Origin: Chryseobacterium sp. VAUSW3
Lineage (GTDB): Bacteria > Bacteroidota > Bacteroidia > Flavobacteriales > Weeksellaceae
Direction of reading: 5' to 3'
Assembly: GCF_002205795.1 (NCBI RefSeq)
Contig: NZ_NIUY01000001.1
Location: forward strand, 868,001 to 932,000
DNA: 64,000 nt
Position 1 is the first letter of the stretch; each line of letters opens with the position of its first letter. The notes under the pieces are model-generated. The model did no database searches. It saw only the letters and a program-made list of their open reading frames with translations, and had not been told where the DNA came from. A program made the translations under genes and the position numbers. Below are positions 42,949 through 52,380 of the stretch, one piece after another.

Positions 42949-44178
42949 TTATGCGATATCATTTATTTCTTCGAGATCCTGTTTTTTGCCCATTCCTTCT
43001 TCATCGTAAACCTGAATTCTTGAACTTACATTGAGGATAATTCCCAGCTGTATGTAAGTAACGAGCATCGATGTTCCACCGTAACTGATTAATGGTAAAG
43101 GCTGTCCTGTAACCGGAATTAGATTTACCGCCACGGCAATATTCACTGAAAGCTGTACGAAGATCATAATTCCGAGACTCAGCACAAGTAAACTGCCGAA
43201 AAACGCCGGCATTTTACTGGCAATCATCACGATTCTGATGATCATGATGAGATAGAGTGAAATAAGTACCAAAGCGCCGATAAATCCATATTCCTCAACA
43301 ATAATCGCAAAAATAAAGTCGGAGGCAGATTGTGGCAGCATTTGCTTCAGTGCACTTTTTCCAGGTCCCATTCCTGCAATTCCACCGTGTACGATGGCAG
43401 CTTTCGCCTGCATTACCTGATAATTTTTGGCTTTGTCGATTTCGTTTTCCAGCTGATTTTCCTTTTTGGAATTCATGAAAACTTCTACACGGCTCATCCA
43501 GGTATGTACCCTGTTGTTTTCGATCAAATCGGTTTTCAGCGCGACAAACATGAAAATCCCAATAGCCAGTGAAGCGATTCCGACAAATCCGAAAATGTAT
43601 TTTTTACTGAGCTGCCCTATAAGCATTACGGCCAGTGAAACGATGAGGATCATTAAAGCTGTAGATCCGTTATCCTTTGCTACCAGGCCAAATACGAGAA
43701 GAACCGGCCCGAAAATAAATAGAATATTTTCCCAGGTGTGGCGCTCTCTTTTAATTTTTTTGGTTAAATATCTGCACAGGTAAATGATAAGTAACAAATA
43801 AGCGAACGACGACGGCTGGAAGGAAATCGGCGTACCAGGGATTTTCAGCCACCGTGAGGCTGAAGCACCATCAATAGTTTGGCCTGCAAACATCGTTAAT
43901 CCAAGCAGGAGAATCATAATGGCCAATAAAATACTGCTCAGTTTACCGATGTGTTCGTATTTTACTACTCCAACGCCACGCATGATCGCCAGACCCAGCA
44001 CTACAAAAAATGTGTGCTTAATTAAATGCGAAGTCGTGGTGCCGCTGTTTACAATATATTCCAGATTCGAACTTGCGGAATAGACAGGGAACACCGAAAA
44101 GAACGAAATCAGTAAGATTACGCTCCAAAGGACTTTGTCGCCTTTCAATAATTCGAATTTGTTTTCTGTTTCCTGCAT
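42949..44178 (-). CDS. ftsW: FtsW, SEDS-family septal glycan polymerase
   Basis: The 409-residue protein has about ten membrane segments of the SEDS family, with conserved stretches WLKIPGTPISFQPSSFA, AKDNGSTAL, HGGIAGMGPGKSA and SYGGTSML. SEDS proteins polymerise the glycan strand from lipid II with a class B penicillin-binding protein, here FtsI in the same cluster. FtsW rather than RodA is inferred from the cluster position. Confidence 0.95.
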   Translation of the reverse strand: MQETENKFELLKGDKVLWSVILLISFFSVFPVYSASSNLEYIVNSGTTTSHLIKHTFFVVLGLAIMRGVGVVKYEHIGKLSSILLAIMILLLGLTMFAGQTIDGASASRWLKIPGTPISFQPSSFAYLLLIIYLCRYLTKKIKRERHTWENILFIFGPVLLVFGLVAKDNGSTALMILIVSLAVMLIGQLSKKYIFGFVGIASLAIGIFMFVALKTDLIENNRVHTWMSRVEVFMNSKKENQLENEIDKAKNYQVMQAKAAIVHGGIAGMGPGKSALKQMLPQSASDFIFAIIVEEYGFIGALVLISLYLIMIIRIVMIASKMPAFFGSLLVLSLGIMIFVQLSVNIAVAVNLIPVTGQPLPLISYGGTSMLVTYIQLGIILNVSSRIQVYDEEGMGKKQDLEEINDIA

Positions 44179-44199
44179 TTTTGCGTCCCGTTTGGGGTG

Positions 44200-45525
44200 T
44201 TATTTTAAAACTTCTTTTTTAAATTTATTTCCGCGGTCTTCATAATTTTCGAATAAATCGAAACTTGCACAACATGGTGAAAGCAATACGGTGTCGCCGC
44301 TTTTTGAAAGAGATTTTGCTGTTTTCACAGCGTCTTCCATGCTGGATGTACTGTAGATTAATTCTTTCTTTTCTTTGAAAAAATCGATGATTTTTTGGTT
44401 GTCGAGCCCTAAACAGACAATTGCTTTTACCTTGCGTTTTACCAGATCTTCGATTTCGGTGTAGTCGTTTCCTTTATCTGTACCACCAACAATCCATACG
44501 GTAGGCTGTTTCATGCTTTCCAAAGCATAATAGGTCGCATTTACATTGGTAGCTTTGCTGTCGTTGATAAACCTTACGCCGTTAATTTCGGCTACCTGCT
44601 CTAACCGGTGTTCTACTGCTTGGAATGTGGTTAAGGAATTCCGGATGCTCTCATTGCTTATTTTAAGTATTTTACCAGCGATTGAAGCTGCCAGGCTGTT
44701 GGCAACATTATGGTTTCCTACCAATGCCAATTCGTCGATTTTCATCGAAAATTCGTCGTGAAGTTTTACCACCATTTTATCTTCGGTGAGATAACCGCCT
44801 TCTTTGAGTTTTTCTTTCAGTGAAAAAGGAATCATTTTGGCTTTTATTTCGAGTTTTTCGAGAAGATTCATGCTCATTTCATCATCTTTGTTATAGATGA
44901 AGAAATTATCATTCTCCTGATTATCAGCAATTCTGAATTTTGCCAAAGCGTATTCTTCGTAATTGTAATTGTACTGATCCAGGTGATCCTGACTCAAATT
45001 CAACAACAGGGAAATATAAGGCCTGAAATTCTGGATATCGTCGAGCTGAAAAGAACTTACTTCCAGAACGTAATAATCAAAATTTTCATCAGCAACCTGT
45101 TTTGCAAAACTTTTACCGATATTGCCGCCTAAACCTACCTTCAAATCATCATTTTTCAGAATATGGTAAATCAGTGACGTTGTTGTTGTTTTGCCGTTGC
45201 TTCCGGTAATCGCGATGATTTTGGCATCGGTAAATTCAGAAGCAAATTCAATTTCAGAGGAAAGCCGGATTCCTTTTTTGTTGATTTTCGAAATGATCTC
45301 AGCTTTTTTAGGAATTCCCGGTGATTTTATGATCCAGTCGGCTGCAAGAATTCTATCTTCATCGTGTTTTCCTTCTTCATATTCAATGCCGGCATCGAGC
45401 AAAAGCTTTTTGTAGTCTTCCTTAATCAGACCTTTGTCTGAAAGAAAAACCTCCAAGCCTTTTTTCTTTGCTAAATATGCTGCACCAAAGCCGCTTTCTC
45501 CGCCTCCTAAAACAACTATTTTCAT
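44200..45525 (-). CDS. murD: MurD, UDP-MurNAc-L-Ala--D-glutamate ligase
   Basis: The 441-residue Mur ligase adds D-Glu. ATP motif GSNGKTTTTSL (near residue 107), NLSQDHLDQY and FINDSKATN are the expected MurD motifs. The frame is open seven codons upstream to a TTG (45546), but MKIVVLGGGESG at 45525 is the fold start, so I prefer that ATG. It lies 33 bases after mraY. Confidence 0.96.
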   Translation of the reverse strand: MKIVVLGGGESGFGAAYLAKKKGLEVFLSDKGLIKEDYKKLLLDAGIEYEEGKHDEDRILAADWIIKSPGIPKKAEIISKINKKGIRLSSEIEFASEFTDAKIIAITGSNGKTTTTSLIYHILKNDDLKVGLGGNIGKSFAKQVADENFDYYVLEVSSFQLDDIQNFRPYISLLLNLSQDHLDQYNYNYEEYALAKFRIADNQENDNFFIYNKDDEMSMNLLEKLEIKAKMIPFSLKEKLKEGGYLTEDKMVVKLHDEFSMKIDELALVGNHNVANSLAASIAGKILKISNESIRNSLTTFQAVEHRLEQVAEINGVRFINDSKATNVNATYYALESMKQPTVWIVGGTDKGNDYTEIEDLVKRKVKAIVCLGLDNQKIIDFFKEKKELIYSTSSMEDAVKTAKSLSKSGDTVLLSPCCASFDLFENYEDRGNKFKKEVLK

Positions 45526-45558
45526 TTTTTTGTTTTTTATTGACAAGTCAATCTGTCG

Positions 45559-46800
45559 CTATCTCACTTTTAAAGTAATTAAACAGATAATCGCAAATAG
45601 AACCCCGATAATGATCATTCGGTTCACGATTTTGCTCTCGTGATAACCTTCTTTTTGGTAATGATGGTGGAGGGGCGACATTTTGAAAAGTCTGTTATTC
45701 TGGGCATACTCAAGCCCATATTTTCTTTTTCTGTATTTGAAAACTGCCACCTGAAGCATCACAGAAATATTTTCGACAACGAAAATACCGCATAGCACAG
45801 GGATCATAAGTTCTTTTCTCAGGATGATGGCTAAAACAGCAATTATGCCGCCCAGCATTAAACTGCCTGTGTCGCCCATAAATACCTGAGCCGGATAGGT
45901 ATTGTACCAGAAAAAACCAATCACCGCACCCACGAGGGCCAGAGCGAAAATGGTAGCTTCACCCATATTCGGGAGGAACATAATGTTGAGGTAGTCTGCA
46001 AAAATAATATTCCCGGAAATGTAGGCAAAAAAGGCCAGTGTAAGCAGGATGACGACACTTGTTCCCGCAGCAAGTCCATCGATGCCATCTGTAATATTGG
46101 CGCCGTTGGAAACCGCAGTTACTATGAAAATTACCATTGGAATAAAAACGATCCAGGCCCATTCGTGGGCATCTTCGGGACTCATCCAGAAGAGTATTCC
46201 GCTGTAGTCGAATTCATTATTTTTAACGAAAGGTACTGTGGAAACGGTAGCTTTTTCCGTAGGCATGAAGTTTTTTTCAATGTTGTTACGGTTGATTTCT
46301 TTGGCGTCAGCATATTTTCTTTTTACCGTAACATCGGGATGAAAATACATGAGCACTCCCACGATCAATCCCAAACCAACCTGTCCGATCACTTTGAATT
46401 TTCCGCTTAAGCCATCTTTATTTTTCTTTATTTTCTTCAGATAATCATCAATGAAACCTATAACGCCCATCCACACCACCGAAACGATGAGTAATAGAAT
46501 GTAAATGTTCATTATTTTGGTGAAGAGTAAAACCGGAATCAGGGTAGCCAGAATGATGATGAGTCCTCCCATTGTTGGCGTGCCTTCTTTTTGCTTCTGT
46601 CCTTCTAAGCCCAGATCACGAACCAGTTCCCCCATCTGCTGTTTGCGGAGGTAATTGATGATTTTTTTTCCGTAAACCAAAGCGATAATTAGTGACAGCA
46701 AAACCGCCATTCCTGCACGGAAAGAAATAAATCTGAACATACCGAGTCCCGGAACGTGAACCCCGATGCTGGTAAAATATTCGTAGAGATAGTATAACAT
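45559..46800 (-). CDS. mraY: MraY, lipid I-forming translocase
   Basis: The 413-residue membrane enzyme transfers phospho-MurNAc-pentapeptide to undecaprenyl phosphate. About ten membrane segments are visible, with the catalytic motifs GFIDDYLK (first Asp pair), [13 protein letters not shown] and the [12 protein letters not shown] histidine loop. It is longer than the E. coli form (360) because of an insertion of about 60 residues (about 135-195) in a loop between segments. In the cluster between murE and murD. Confidence 0.96.
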   Translation of the reverse strand: MLYYLYEYFTSIGVHVPGLGMFRFISFRAGMAVLLSLIIALVYGKKIINYLRKQQMGELVRDLGLEGQKQKEGTPTMGGLIIILATLIPVLLFTKIMNIYILLLIVSVVWMGVIGFIDDYLKKIKKNKDGLSGKFKVIGQVGLGLIVGVLMYFHPDVTVKRKYADAKEINRNNIEKNFMPTEKATVSTVPFVKNNEFDYSGILFWMSPEDAHEWAWIVFIPMVIFIVTAVSNGANITDGIDGLAAGTSVVILLTLAFFAYISGNIIFADYLNIMFLPNMGEATIFALALVGAVIGFFWYNTYPAQVFMGDTGSLMLGGIIAVLAIILRKELMIPVLCGIFVVENISVMLQVAVFKYRKRKYGLEYAQNNRLFKMSPLHHHYQKEGYHESKIVNRMIIIGVLFAIICLITLKVR

Positions 46801-46838
46801 TTTCTTTGGTTTTCGGTTAATAATTTAATTTTCGCAAA

Positions 46839-48299
46839 TTATTTCGACATTAATTTTGCGAGTTCCATAATGGTTTCTTTATCATCAAAATGATGTTTTA
46901 CGCCATTGATTTCCTGATAATCTTCATGCCCTTTTCCGGCAAGAAGGATGATGTCTCTCGGTTCCGCAAATTTAATCGCCATTTTTATGGCTTCTTTACG
47001 GTCGGGAATCGAGGTGTATTTGCTGAAATTCTGCGGTTCCACACCTGCTTCAATTTCTTTGATAATTGCTGCCGGATCTTCAGTTCTTGGATTATCGCTT
47101 GTGATGATGGCCAGCGTTGATTTTCTTGTTGCAATTTTGCCCATTTCGGGACGTTTTGCATGATCACGGTCACCGCCACAGCCGAAAATCGTAATAAGTC
47201 TTTCGTTTTTTGTGCGGATATCGTTGATGGAATCTAAAATATTTTCGAGTGCGTCGGGCGTGTGCGCATAGTCGATAACAAAGAAAATTCCGCTGTCGGA
47301 TTTCAGGGTTTCGAAACGTCCCTTTACTTTTTTCAGCGTTGAGATGGCTTTCAGTATATCTTCTTCATGAAAACCGCTTTCGATGGCAACTGCATAAGCC
47401 AGCAGCAGGTTGTAAACATTGAATTTCCCGGTCAAGGTGGTCCAGAATTCTCTACCGCCAAAATTCAACAGCATCCCATTGAAGTCTGCTTCCAGAATTC
47501 TGCCGTGGTAATTTGCCATGGTCTTCAGCGCGTAAGTTTTTTGCGTTGCTTTTGTATTCTGAAGCATCACAGTTCCGTTTTTGTCATCAATGTTGGTGAT
47601 GGCAATGGCTTCCGGATTCAGGTCATCAAAAAACCTTTTTTTGGTTTTGAGGTATTCGCTGAAGGTTTTATGATAGTCTAAATGATCGTGAGAAATATTG
47701 GTAAATCCAGCAATTTTAAAATTCAGACCTTCAGTTCTGTTCTGGTGAATTCCGTGCGAAGAAACTTCCATAAAGGCATATTCACAGCCCACTTCAACCG
47801 CTTTTGCCAGCAATTGATTTAAATGTACAACATCGGGCGTGGTGTGCGTTGACGGAATGATTTCGTCTGCGATTCGGTATTCAACCGTTGAAATTAAAGC
47901 AGATTTAAATCCTAAATTCTTGAAAATATCGAACAAAAGGGTAGTAACCGAAGTTTTCCCGTTCGTGCCTGTAATTCCAATCAAACTGAGTTTTTCTGAA
48001 GGATTTCCGTAAAAATTTGAAGCCAGCTGACCCAAAGTTTTCGAAGCATCTTTCACCTGAATGTAAGTGATTTCTGGATAAAGATTCTCTGGCAGAACTT
48101 CGCAAACAATCGCTATGGCACCTTTTGCGATGGCCGCATGAATAAAAGAATGTCCGTCGGCAACCGTTCCTTTCACCGCGACATACAGTGAATCTTCCAC
48201 AGCTTTCCGGCTGTCGAAAACGATTTCCGAAATCTCCGGGTTTTTACGTCCGGAAATTTCAAGTACGGGGATTCTGTTCAATAATGCTTCTAAATTCAT
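46839..48299 (-). CDS. murE: MurE, UDP-MurNAc tripeptide synthetase, meso-diaminopimelate type
   Basis: The 486-residue Mur ligase adds the third stem residue. The ATP motif is GTNGKTSVTT, and the specificity motif is DNPR (in TSDNPRTEDP), whose Arg recognises meso-diaminopimelate; lysine-adding enzymes differ here. The organism therefore probably has meso-diaminopimelate peptidoglycan. The frame is open six codons further upstream to a TTG; MNLEALLNRI at 48299 is preferred. It starts 42 bases after ftsI. Confidence 0.96.
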   Translation of the reverse strand: MNLEALLNRIPVLEISGRKNPEISEIVFDSRKAVEDSLYVAVKGTVADGHSFIHAAIAKGAIAIVCEVLPENLYPEITYIQVKDASKTLGQLASNFYGNPSEKLSLIGITGTNGKTSVTTLLFDIFKNLGFKSALISTVEYRIADEIIPSTHTTPDVVHLNQLLAKAVEVGCEYAFMEVSSHGIHQNRTEGLNFKIAGFTNISHDHLDYHKTFSEYLKTKKRFFDDLNPEAIAITNIDDKNGTVMLQNTKATQKTYALKTMANYHGRILEADFNGMLLNFGGREFWTTLTGKFNVYNLLLAYAVAIESGFHEEDILKAISTLKKVKGRFETLKSDSGIFFVIDYAHTPDALENILDSINDIRTKNERLITIFGCGGDRDHAKRPEMGKIATRKSTLAIITSDNPRTEDPAAIIKEIEAGVEPQNFSKYTSIPDRKEAIKMAIKFAEPRDIILLAGKGHEDYQEINGVKHHFDDKETIMELAKLMSK

Positions 48300-48341
48300 T
48301 TTATATTTCAGGGACAAGCCTTGCAGCCTGTTCCAGTTTTT

Positions 48342-50333
48342 TTAATTCTGTAAACTCAGGTAAATTCTTTGGTTTTTCTTAATCGTGGTGCCTTCCAGCG
48401 GAAACTGTTCTTTAATGCGTCCAACACCTTTGTAATCAACTCTATAGCCTTGGTTTTCAAGTTGGGGAATTACGTTTTTCCCGATGAGTCCTACTACTTT
48501 CGGCATCTGTTTACCTGTGACAGCGATTTTTTCGGTTCGTTCCACCATTTTGCTGAGATCAACTTTTTTGTCAACCAGCATTTCTCTTTCAATATTTTGC
48601 GGCGTTTTCAGGAAGGTTTTTCCTGCAATTTCTTTAAAAACCGGCGCGGCTACAGTTGATCCGTAATAACTTTTAGATTTATCTGGCTGATTAACCATCA
48701 CAATGCAAGTATATTTGGGATTGTCGGAAGGGTAGAATCCGGCAAAACTCGCCTGATATTTTGCGGGACCGGGTTTCCAGTACTCGAATCTTGCGGTTCC
48801 CGTTTTTCCGGCCATTTTCAGGTTCGGGGTGAAAATACTTCTTGCCGTACCTTTTTCAACAGCTTTAGTCAGCGCGTTGGTCATCATTGTAATTGCTTTT
48901 TCAGAAGCCATTTTTTTAACCATAACTTCTGGTTGAGCGGAATACAGAATCTGCCCGTCTTTCATGATTTTATCAATGAAAAGCGGTTTCAGCATTTTAC
49001 CTTTGTTGGCGATTCCGTTATAGAATGTGGTAAGCTGCAGCAGATTGAATCGTGAGGAGTAACCATAAGAAAGTGAAGCCAGTGTCGCAGCGTTCCATCT
49101 TTTGTTTTCTGGGGTTACAATGAAAGGTTTGGTGATTCCGGGAAGCTCAATGTCCATTTTTTCGAACATTTTCCATCTTTTTAAGTGATCCAGAAAAACC
49201 TGTGGTTTATCGGCGTAGTATTGGGTAATGAGTTTCGCTGACCCTACGTTGCTGGATTTTGCCAGAACATCGGCTATTTCATAAACTCCACCGCCATGAC
49301 CGTCGGAAATTCTCTGCTTGGCATACGTCCACACGCCATTTCCAACATTTACTGTGGTGTTTTCATCAATAAAACCATCATCCATTGCGGCTAACAGAGA
49401 CACCGTTTTGAAGGTTGAGCCAGGTTCTGTGGCGTCTTTAAGTGCGTAATTATAGGAATCCACATACATTCCGGGTTCGGTACGCTTTAGGTTGACCATT
49501 GCTTTCACTTTGCCTGTAGCGACTTCCATTACCAATACAGAACCGTGGTCTGCATCGAAATTGATGAGTTGCTTTTCGAGAGCCGAATGTGCAATATCCT
49601 GAATTCTTAAATCAATCGTGGTGTAAACATCCTGGCCGTCTACAGGTTCCTTAACTTTCCAGTAATCAATGGGTTTCCACTGGCTGGAGTTTACACGCTG
49701 CTCCAGGCGGGTTCCGTTGACTCCTGTCATGTATTTGGAGAAGGCGCCTTCCAAACCAGATTTTGTAACGCCGTTGTCCATCCCAATGGTGCCGGCACCG
49801 ATCTGTGTGGTGGCGAGTTCTCGTTTAAAATTCCGGTCTACGATAAATCCACCGCGGTTTTTTCCTTTTTTGAAAATCGGGAACTTACGGATTCGGTCGT
49901 ACTCATCGAAATCGAGACCTTTTACCAAAGAATAGTATTGGTTATTTGCTTTTTTCTGCTGATCGAGCCTGTCTCTGAAATAACTTCGTGGCTTTCCGAA
50001 CATTTTGGAAAGAGAATCGGTAAGTGCGCCAATGTTGTTGGAGTAAACTGTATCTTTTATTGTTTTGAAATCGAGAAAAACATCGTAACGCATTACCGTA
50101 GTGGCGAGAATGGAACCGTCGGCAGCATAAAGATTTCCGCGCGCAGCTTTTAAAGTAGCTTCACGGTAGTTTTTACTGATGTAGTCGTCTTTAATTTCCT
50201 GAACATTAGTGTTTTGAAGAATAAGAATCCGGCCTAAAAACACCACAAAAAGGATGAAGGCTGCCCCGGCAAAAAGGTAGCCCCATCTCAAAGTTTTTGA
50301 GCGCTTATTTTCGAATTCATTGAGTACTGCCAT
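48342..50333 (-). CDS. ftsI: FtsI-type class B penicillin-binding protein with PASTA domain
   Basis: The 663-residue D,D-transpeptidase crosslinks septal peptidoglycan. One N-terminal membrane segment (about 15-35), a dimerisation/pedestal region (about 50-260) and the catalytic domain are seen. The latter has SxxK STFK (Ser306), SSN and KTGT (Lys510). A single PASTA domain (about 600-663, starting MPKVVGLIGKNVIPQL) ends the protein, binding muropeptide in other bacteria. It overlaps the preceding ftsL by 17 bases, so translation is coupled. Confidence 0.97.
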   Translation of the reverse strand: MAVLNEFENKRSKTLRWGYLFAGAAFILFVVFLGRILILQNTNVQEIKDDYISKNYREATLKAARGNLYAADGSILATTVMRYDVFLDFKTIKDTVYSNNIGALTDSLSKMFGKPRSYFRDRLDQQKKANNQYYSLVKGLDFDEYDRIRKFPIFKKGKNRGGFIVDRNFKRELATTQIGAGTIGMDNGVTKSGLEGAFSKYMTGVNGTRLEQRVNSSQWKPIDYWKVKEPVDGQDVYTTIDLRIQDIAHSALEKQLINFDADHGSVLVMEVATGKVKAMVNLKRTEPGMYVDSYNYALKDATEPGSTFKTVSLLAAMDDGFIDENTTVNVGNGVWTYAKQRISDGHGGGVYEIADVLAKSSNVGSAKLITQYYADKPQVFLDHLKRWKMFEKMDIELPGITKPFIVTPENKRWNAATLASLSYGYSSRFNLLQLTTFYNGIANKGKMLKPLFIDKIMKDGQILYSAQPEVMVKKMASEKAITMMTNALTKAVEKGTARSIFTPNLKMAGKTGTARFEYWKPGPAKYQASFAGFYPSDNPKYTCIVMVNQPDKSKSYYGSTVAAPVFKEIAGKTFLKTPQNIEREMLVDKKVDLSKMVERTEKIAVTGKQMPKVVGLIGKNVIPQLENQGYRVDYKGVGRIKEQFPLEGTTIKKNQRIYLSLQN

Positions 50334-50682
50334 CTGTACTGTCTAATTTTATCAATAATTTGTGTGGGTGGTTTTCCAGAGATAAAAGGGAATCTTCCAC
50401 CATTTCCTTGCCCAGTTCCGATTCCAGTTTTACTTTAATCAGTCTGCTTTGGGCGTATGCGTTTCTCGATTTATATTCTTCGGTCTGTTCTTTTAATTCA
50501 TTTACCAATTCAATTTTTTTACTCACCAAATGGTTACTGTAAATCATAATCATCAAAAGCAGAAAAATCAGCAGAAAGTACCGGTAATGAATTTTCACTT
50601 CATCACGGTTCAGAAAATTCCCCTTTATGATGTCAATAAAGGTTAATTTTTTCTGGGGGCGGTATGTTTGTTTTTTTGCCAT
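50317..50682 (-). CDS. ftsL: FtsL-like small division protein
   Basis: The 121-residue protein has one membrane helix (about 37-53), a following coiled coil (about 58-90) and a short periplasmic tail. This is the FtsL topology: cytoplasmic basic N-terminus, membrane helix, leucine-zipper-like coil. FtsL joins FtsB/DivIC and FtsQ. Sequence similarity in this family is low, so the position between rsmH and ftsI is the main support. A GTG at 50703 would give seven more residues; the ATG at 50682 starts MAKKQTY. Overlaps ftsI. Confidence 0.82.
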   Translation of the reverse strand: MAKKQTYRPQKKLTFIDIIKGNFLNRDEVKIHYRYFLLIFLLLMIMIYSNHLVSKKIELVNELKEQTEEYKSRNAYAQSRLIKVKLESELGKEMVEDSLLSLENHPHKLLIKLDSTDGSTQ

Positions 50683-50714
50683 TGATCTGATGAATGTGAT
50701 CACTCATCTTTAAT

Positions 50715-51608
50715 TTATATTTTTATTCCAACCCGCATTTTTGCACTTCTTGCACGGGAATTTTCTTCTATTTCTGCGTGATCCGGCACAATTGCCTTGC
50801 TCTGAAGCAGATTAAATGCTTTTGCATAATTTCCGTAGATATCGCGCTCGGGTTCACCCTCGAACATGCCGTTCTTCAGAAAACGCTTTACCAGTCTGTC
50901 TTCCAGAGAATGATATGAGATTACGACCAGTCTGCCTTCGGGTTTCAATATTTTATATGCCTGAAGGAGCATTTCTTTTAGCACCTCCAACTCCTGATTT
51001 ACTTCAATTCGGATGGCCTGAAAAACCTGTGCGAAAAACTTATTCTGTTTGAATGCCGGGATGTAGCTGAAGAGTTTTTTCAGATCCTCTGTGGTTTCAA
51101 TAGGTTTTATTTTTCTATGGTGCACAATTTCGCGCGCCAGTTTTCTGGATTCCCGTAAGTCTCCGTAATAGTAAAAAATATTGGCGAGCTGTTCTTCTTC
51201 GTATTCGTTAATGATTTTTTTGGCGTCCAGAACCTGCATCACATTCATCCGCATATCCAGCGGTGCATTGCTTCTTGTAGAAAAACCGCGTTCTGCTTCA
51301 TCAAACTGATGGGACGATACGCCTAAATCTGCCAGAATTCCGTCTACCTTATTAATACCATAAACCAGTAGAGAATTTTCTAAAAACCTGAAATTCTGAT
51401 TGATGAGGGTAAATCTTTCGTCTTCAATAGTGTTTTTTAGTGCGTCCAAATCCTGGTCAAAACTGAAAAGCCTGCCTTTCGGTGAAAGTCTTTTCAGGAT
51501 TTCCCGGGAATGCCCACCACCACCGAAAGTAACATCAACGTAAATTCCGTCAGGATTCGTTACCAAATCATCAACACTTTTCTTCAGCAAAACCGGATTG
51601 TGATACAT
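50715..51608 (-). CDS. rsmH: RsmH, 16S rRNA m4C1402 methyltransferase
   Basis: The 297-residue enzyme (formerly MraW) methylates N4 of cytidine 1402 in 16S rRNA. The SAM motif DVTFGGGGHSREIL lies near residues 25-38, and GILADLGVSSHQFD, RGFSTRSNAPLDMRM and VISYHSLEDRLVKRF are the family signatures. Normal length, next to mraZ as in most bacteria. Confidence 0.97.
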   Translation of the reverse strand: MYHNPVLLKKSVDDLVTNPDGIYVDVTFGGGGHSREILKRLSPKGRLFSFDQDLDALKNTIEDERFTLINQNFRFLENSLLVYGINKVDGILADLGVSSHQFDEAERGFSTRSNAPLDMRMNVMQVLDAKKIINEYEEEQLANIFYYYGDLRESRKLAREIVHHRKIKPIETTEDLKKLFSYIPAFKQNKFFAQVFQAIRIEVNQELEVLKEMLLQAYKILKPEGRLVVISYHSLEDRLVKRFLKNGMFEGEPERDIYGNYAKAFNLLQSKAIVPDHAEIEENSRARSAKMRVGIKI

Positions 51609-51659
51609 TCTGTATTATATTAAGGTGAAGTGGCCGCTGCACACTACGTTTTGGAATAA

Positions 51660-52130
51660 TTATTCTTCCTGATCATCAAAACTGATGTCTCCCATTACCT
51701 CTTCGGCAAGTTTCGCAAAATCTTCTTCCGAAGTGGCAATTACCGCTTCATAAGCTTCTTTGTCCCAAATCTCGAAAAGCGAGCCGGCACTGGTAATCAC
51801 AATTTCTTTTTTTAGATTTGCAAAAAGGGTTAAATCTTTAGAAATCTGTAATCTGCCTGCGTTATCGGGTTCTACAGTTTTCAGGCCCGCGGTAAACTGG
51901 CGGATGAAATCTGCATTTCTTTTCTGGAAGCGGTTCAGCTTATTAATTTTTTCCATCAGTTTTTCCCAACCCGACATTGGATAAACCTCGAGGCAGGATT
52001 GGAATACGGAACGCTTGACTACAAAAGAATCTCCGCCAAAATTCTCCATCTGTTTTACCAGTGATGAAGGGAGTTTTAGGCGACCCTTGTCGTCGATTTT
52101 ACATTCATATGTGCCGATGAAATTCTTCAT
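51660..52130 (-). CDS. mraZ: MraZ, AbrB-like regulator of the division cluster
   Basis: The 156-residue protein has two AbrB-like swapped-hairpin units: about 5-55 (YECKIDDKGRLKLPSSL) and about 75-125 (VEPDNAGRLQISKDL). MraZ forms ring-like oligomers and represses its own operon by binding TGGGN repeats. Such boxes lie just upstream (52164-52178). A longer frame begins 13 codons upstream, but the ATG at 52130 is the family start. A promoter box lies only 6 bases before it, so the message is almost leaderless. Confidence 0.95.
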   Translation of the reverse strand: MKNFIGTYECKIDDKGRLKLPSSLVKQMENFGGDSFVVKRSVFQSCLEVYPMSGWEKLMEKINKLNRFQKRNADFIRQFTAGLKTVEPDNAGRLQISKDLTLFANLKKEIVITSAGSLFEIWDKEAYEAVIATSEEDFAKLAEEVMGDISFDDQEE

Positions 52131-52136
52131 TTGGGA

Positions 52137-52144
52137 CAAATTTA
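52137..52144 (-). promoter_or_regulatory. Minus-7 promoter box of the mraZ operon
   Basis: On the minus strand TAAATTTG matches TAnnTTTG, 6 bases before the mraZ ATG. This would drive the whole cluster down to yqeY. Confidence 0.65.
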
Positions 52145-52163
52145 TATAAAAATTTCTAAAAGC

Positions 52164-52178
52164 TCCCACTTTTTCCCA
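52164..52178 (-). promoter_or_regulatory. Two MraZ-type operator boxes
   Basis: On the minus strand TGGGA occurs twice in direct repeat (52174-52178 and 52164-52168), exactly 10 bp apart with 5-base spacers. This is the arrangement of the known MraZ operator. A third box at the next 10-bp step is not recognisable. The boxes sit about where the minus-33 element would be, fitting repression. Confidence 0.7.
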
Positions 52179-52351
52179 CTTTTTGACTTAATGTTAATAA
52201 GTTTTGATTAGTAATACTAAACGGCTGATTAAAAAGAAGTTAACATATTATTGGATTTCTGAAAAATAAATTGAAAAACTCTCATCTTTTTCTTTGAAAT
52301 TTATTTTTATTATAAATTCATTCATGTAAATAATAGTTGGTCTTTAATTTG

Positions 52352-52359
52352 TATTTTTG
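52352..52359 (+). promoter_or_regulatory. Minus-7 promoter box of the alpha/beta hydrolase gene
   Basis: TATTTTTG matches TAnnTTTG, 21 bases before the ATG at 52381, and covers an in-frame TTG (52357) that would otherwise look like a start. The gap 52184-52351 is AT-rich and shows nothing else I can name. Confidence 0.65.
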
Positions 52360-52380
52360 CAGTGCTTAGTAAGCATTTCT

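Noticed and set aside
52132-52136. Third MraZ box near the mraZ start
   Set aside because: TGGGA here lies on the opposite strand and outside the 10-bp step of the other two.
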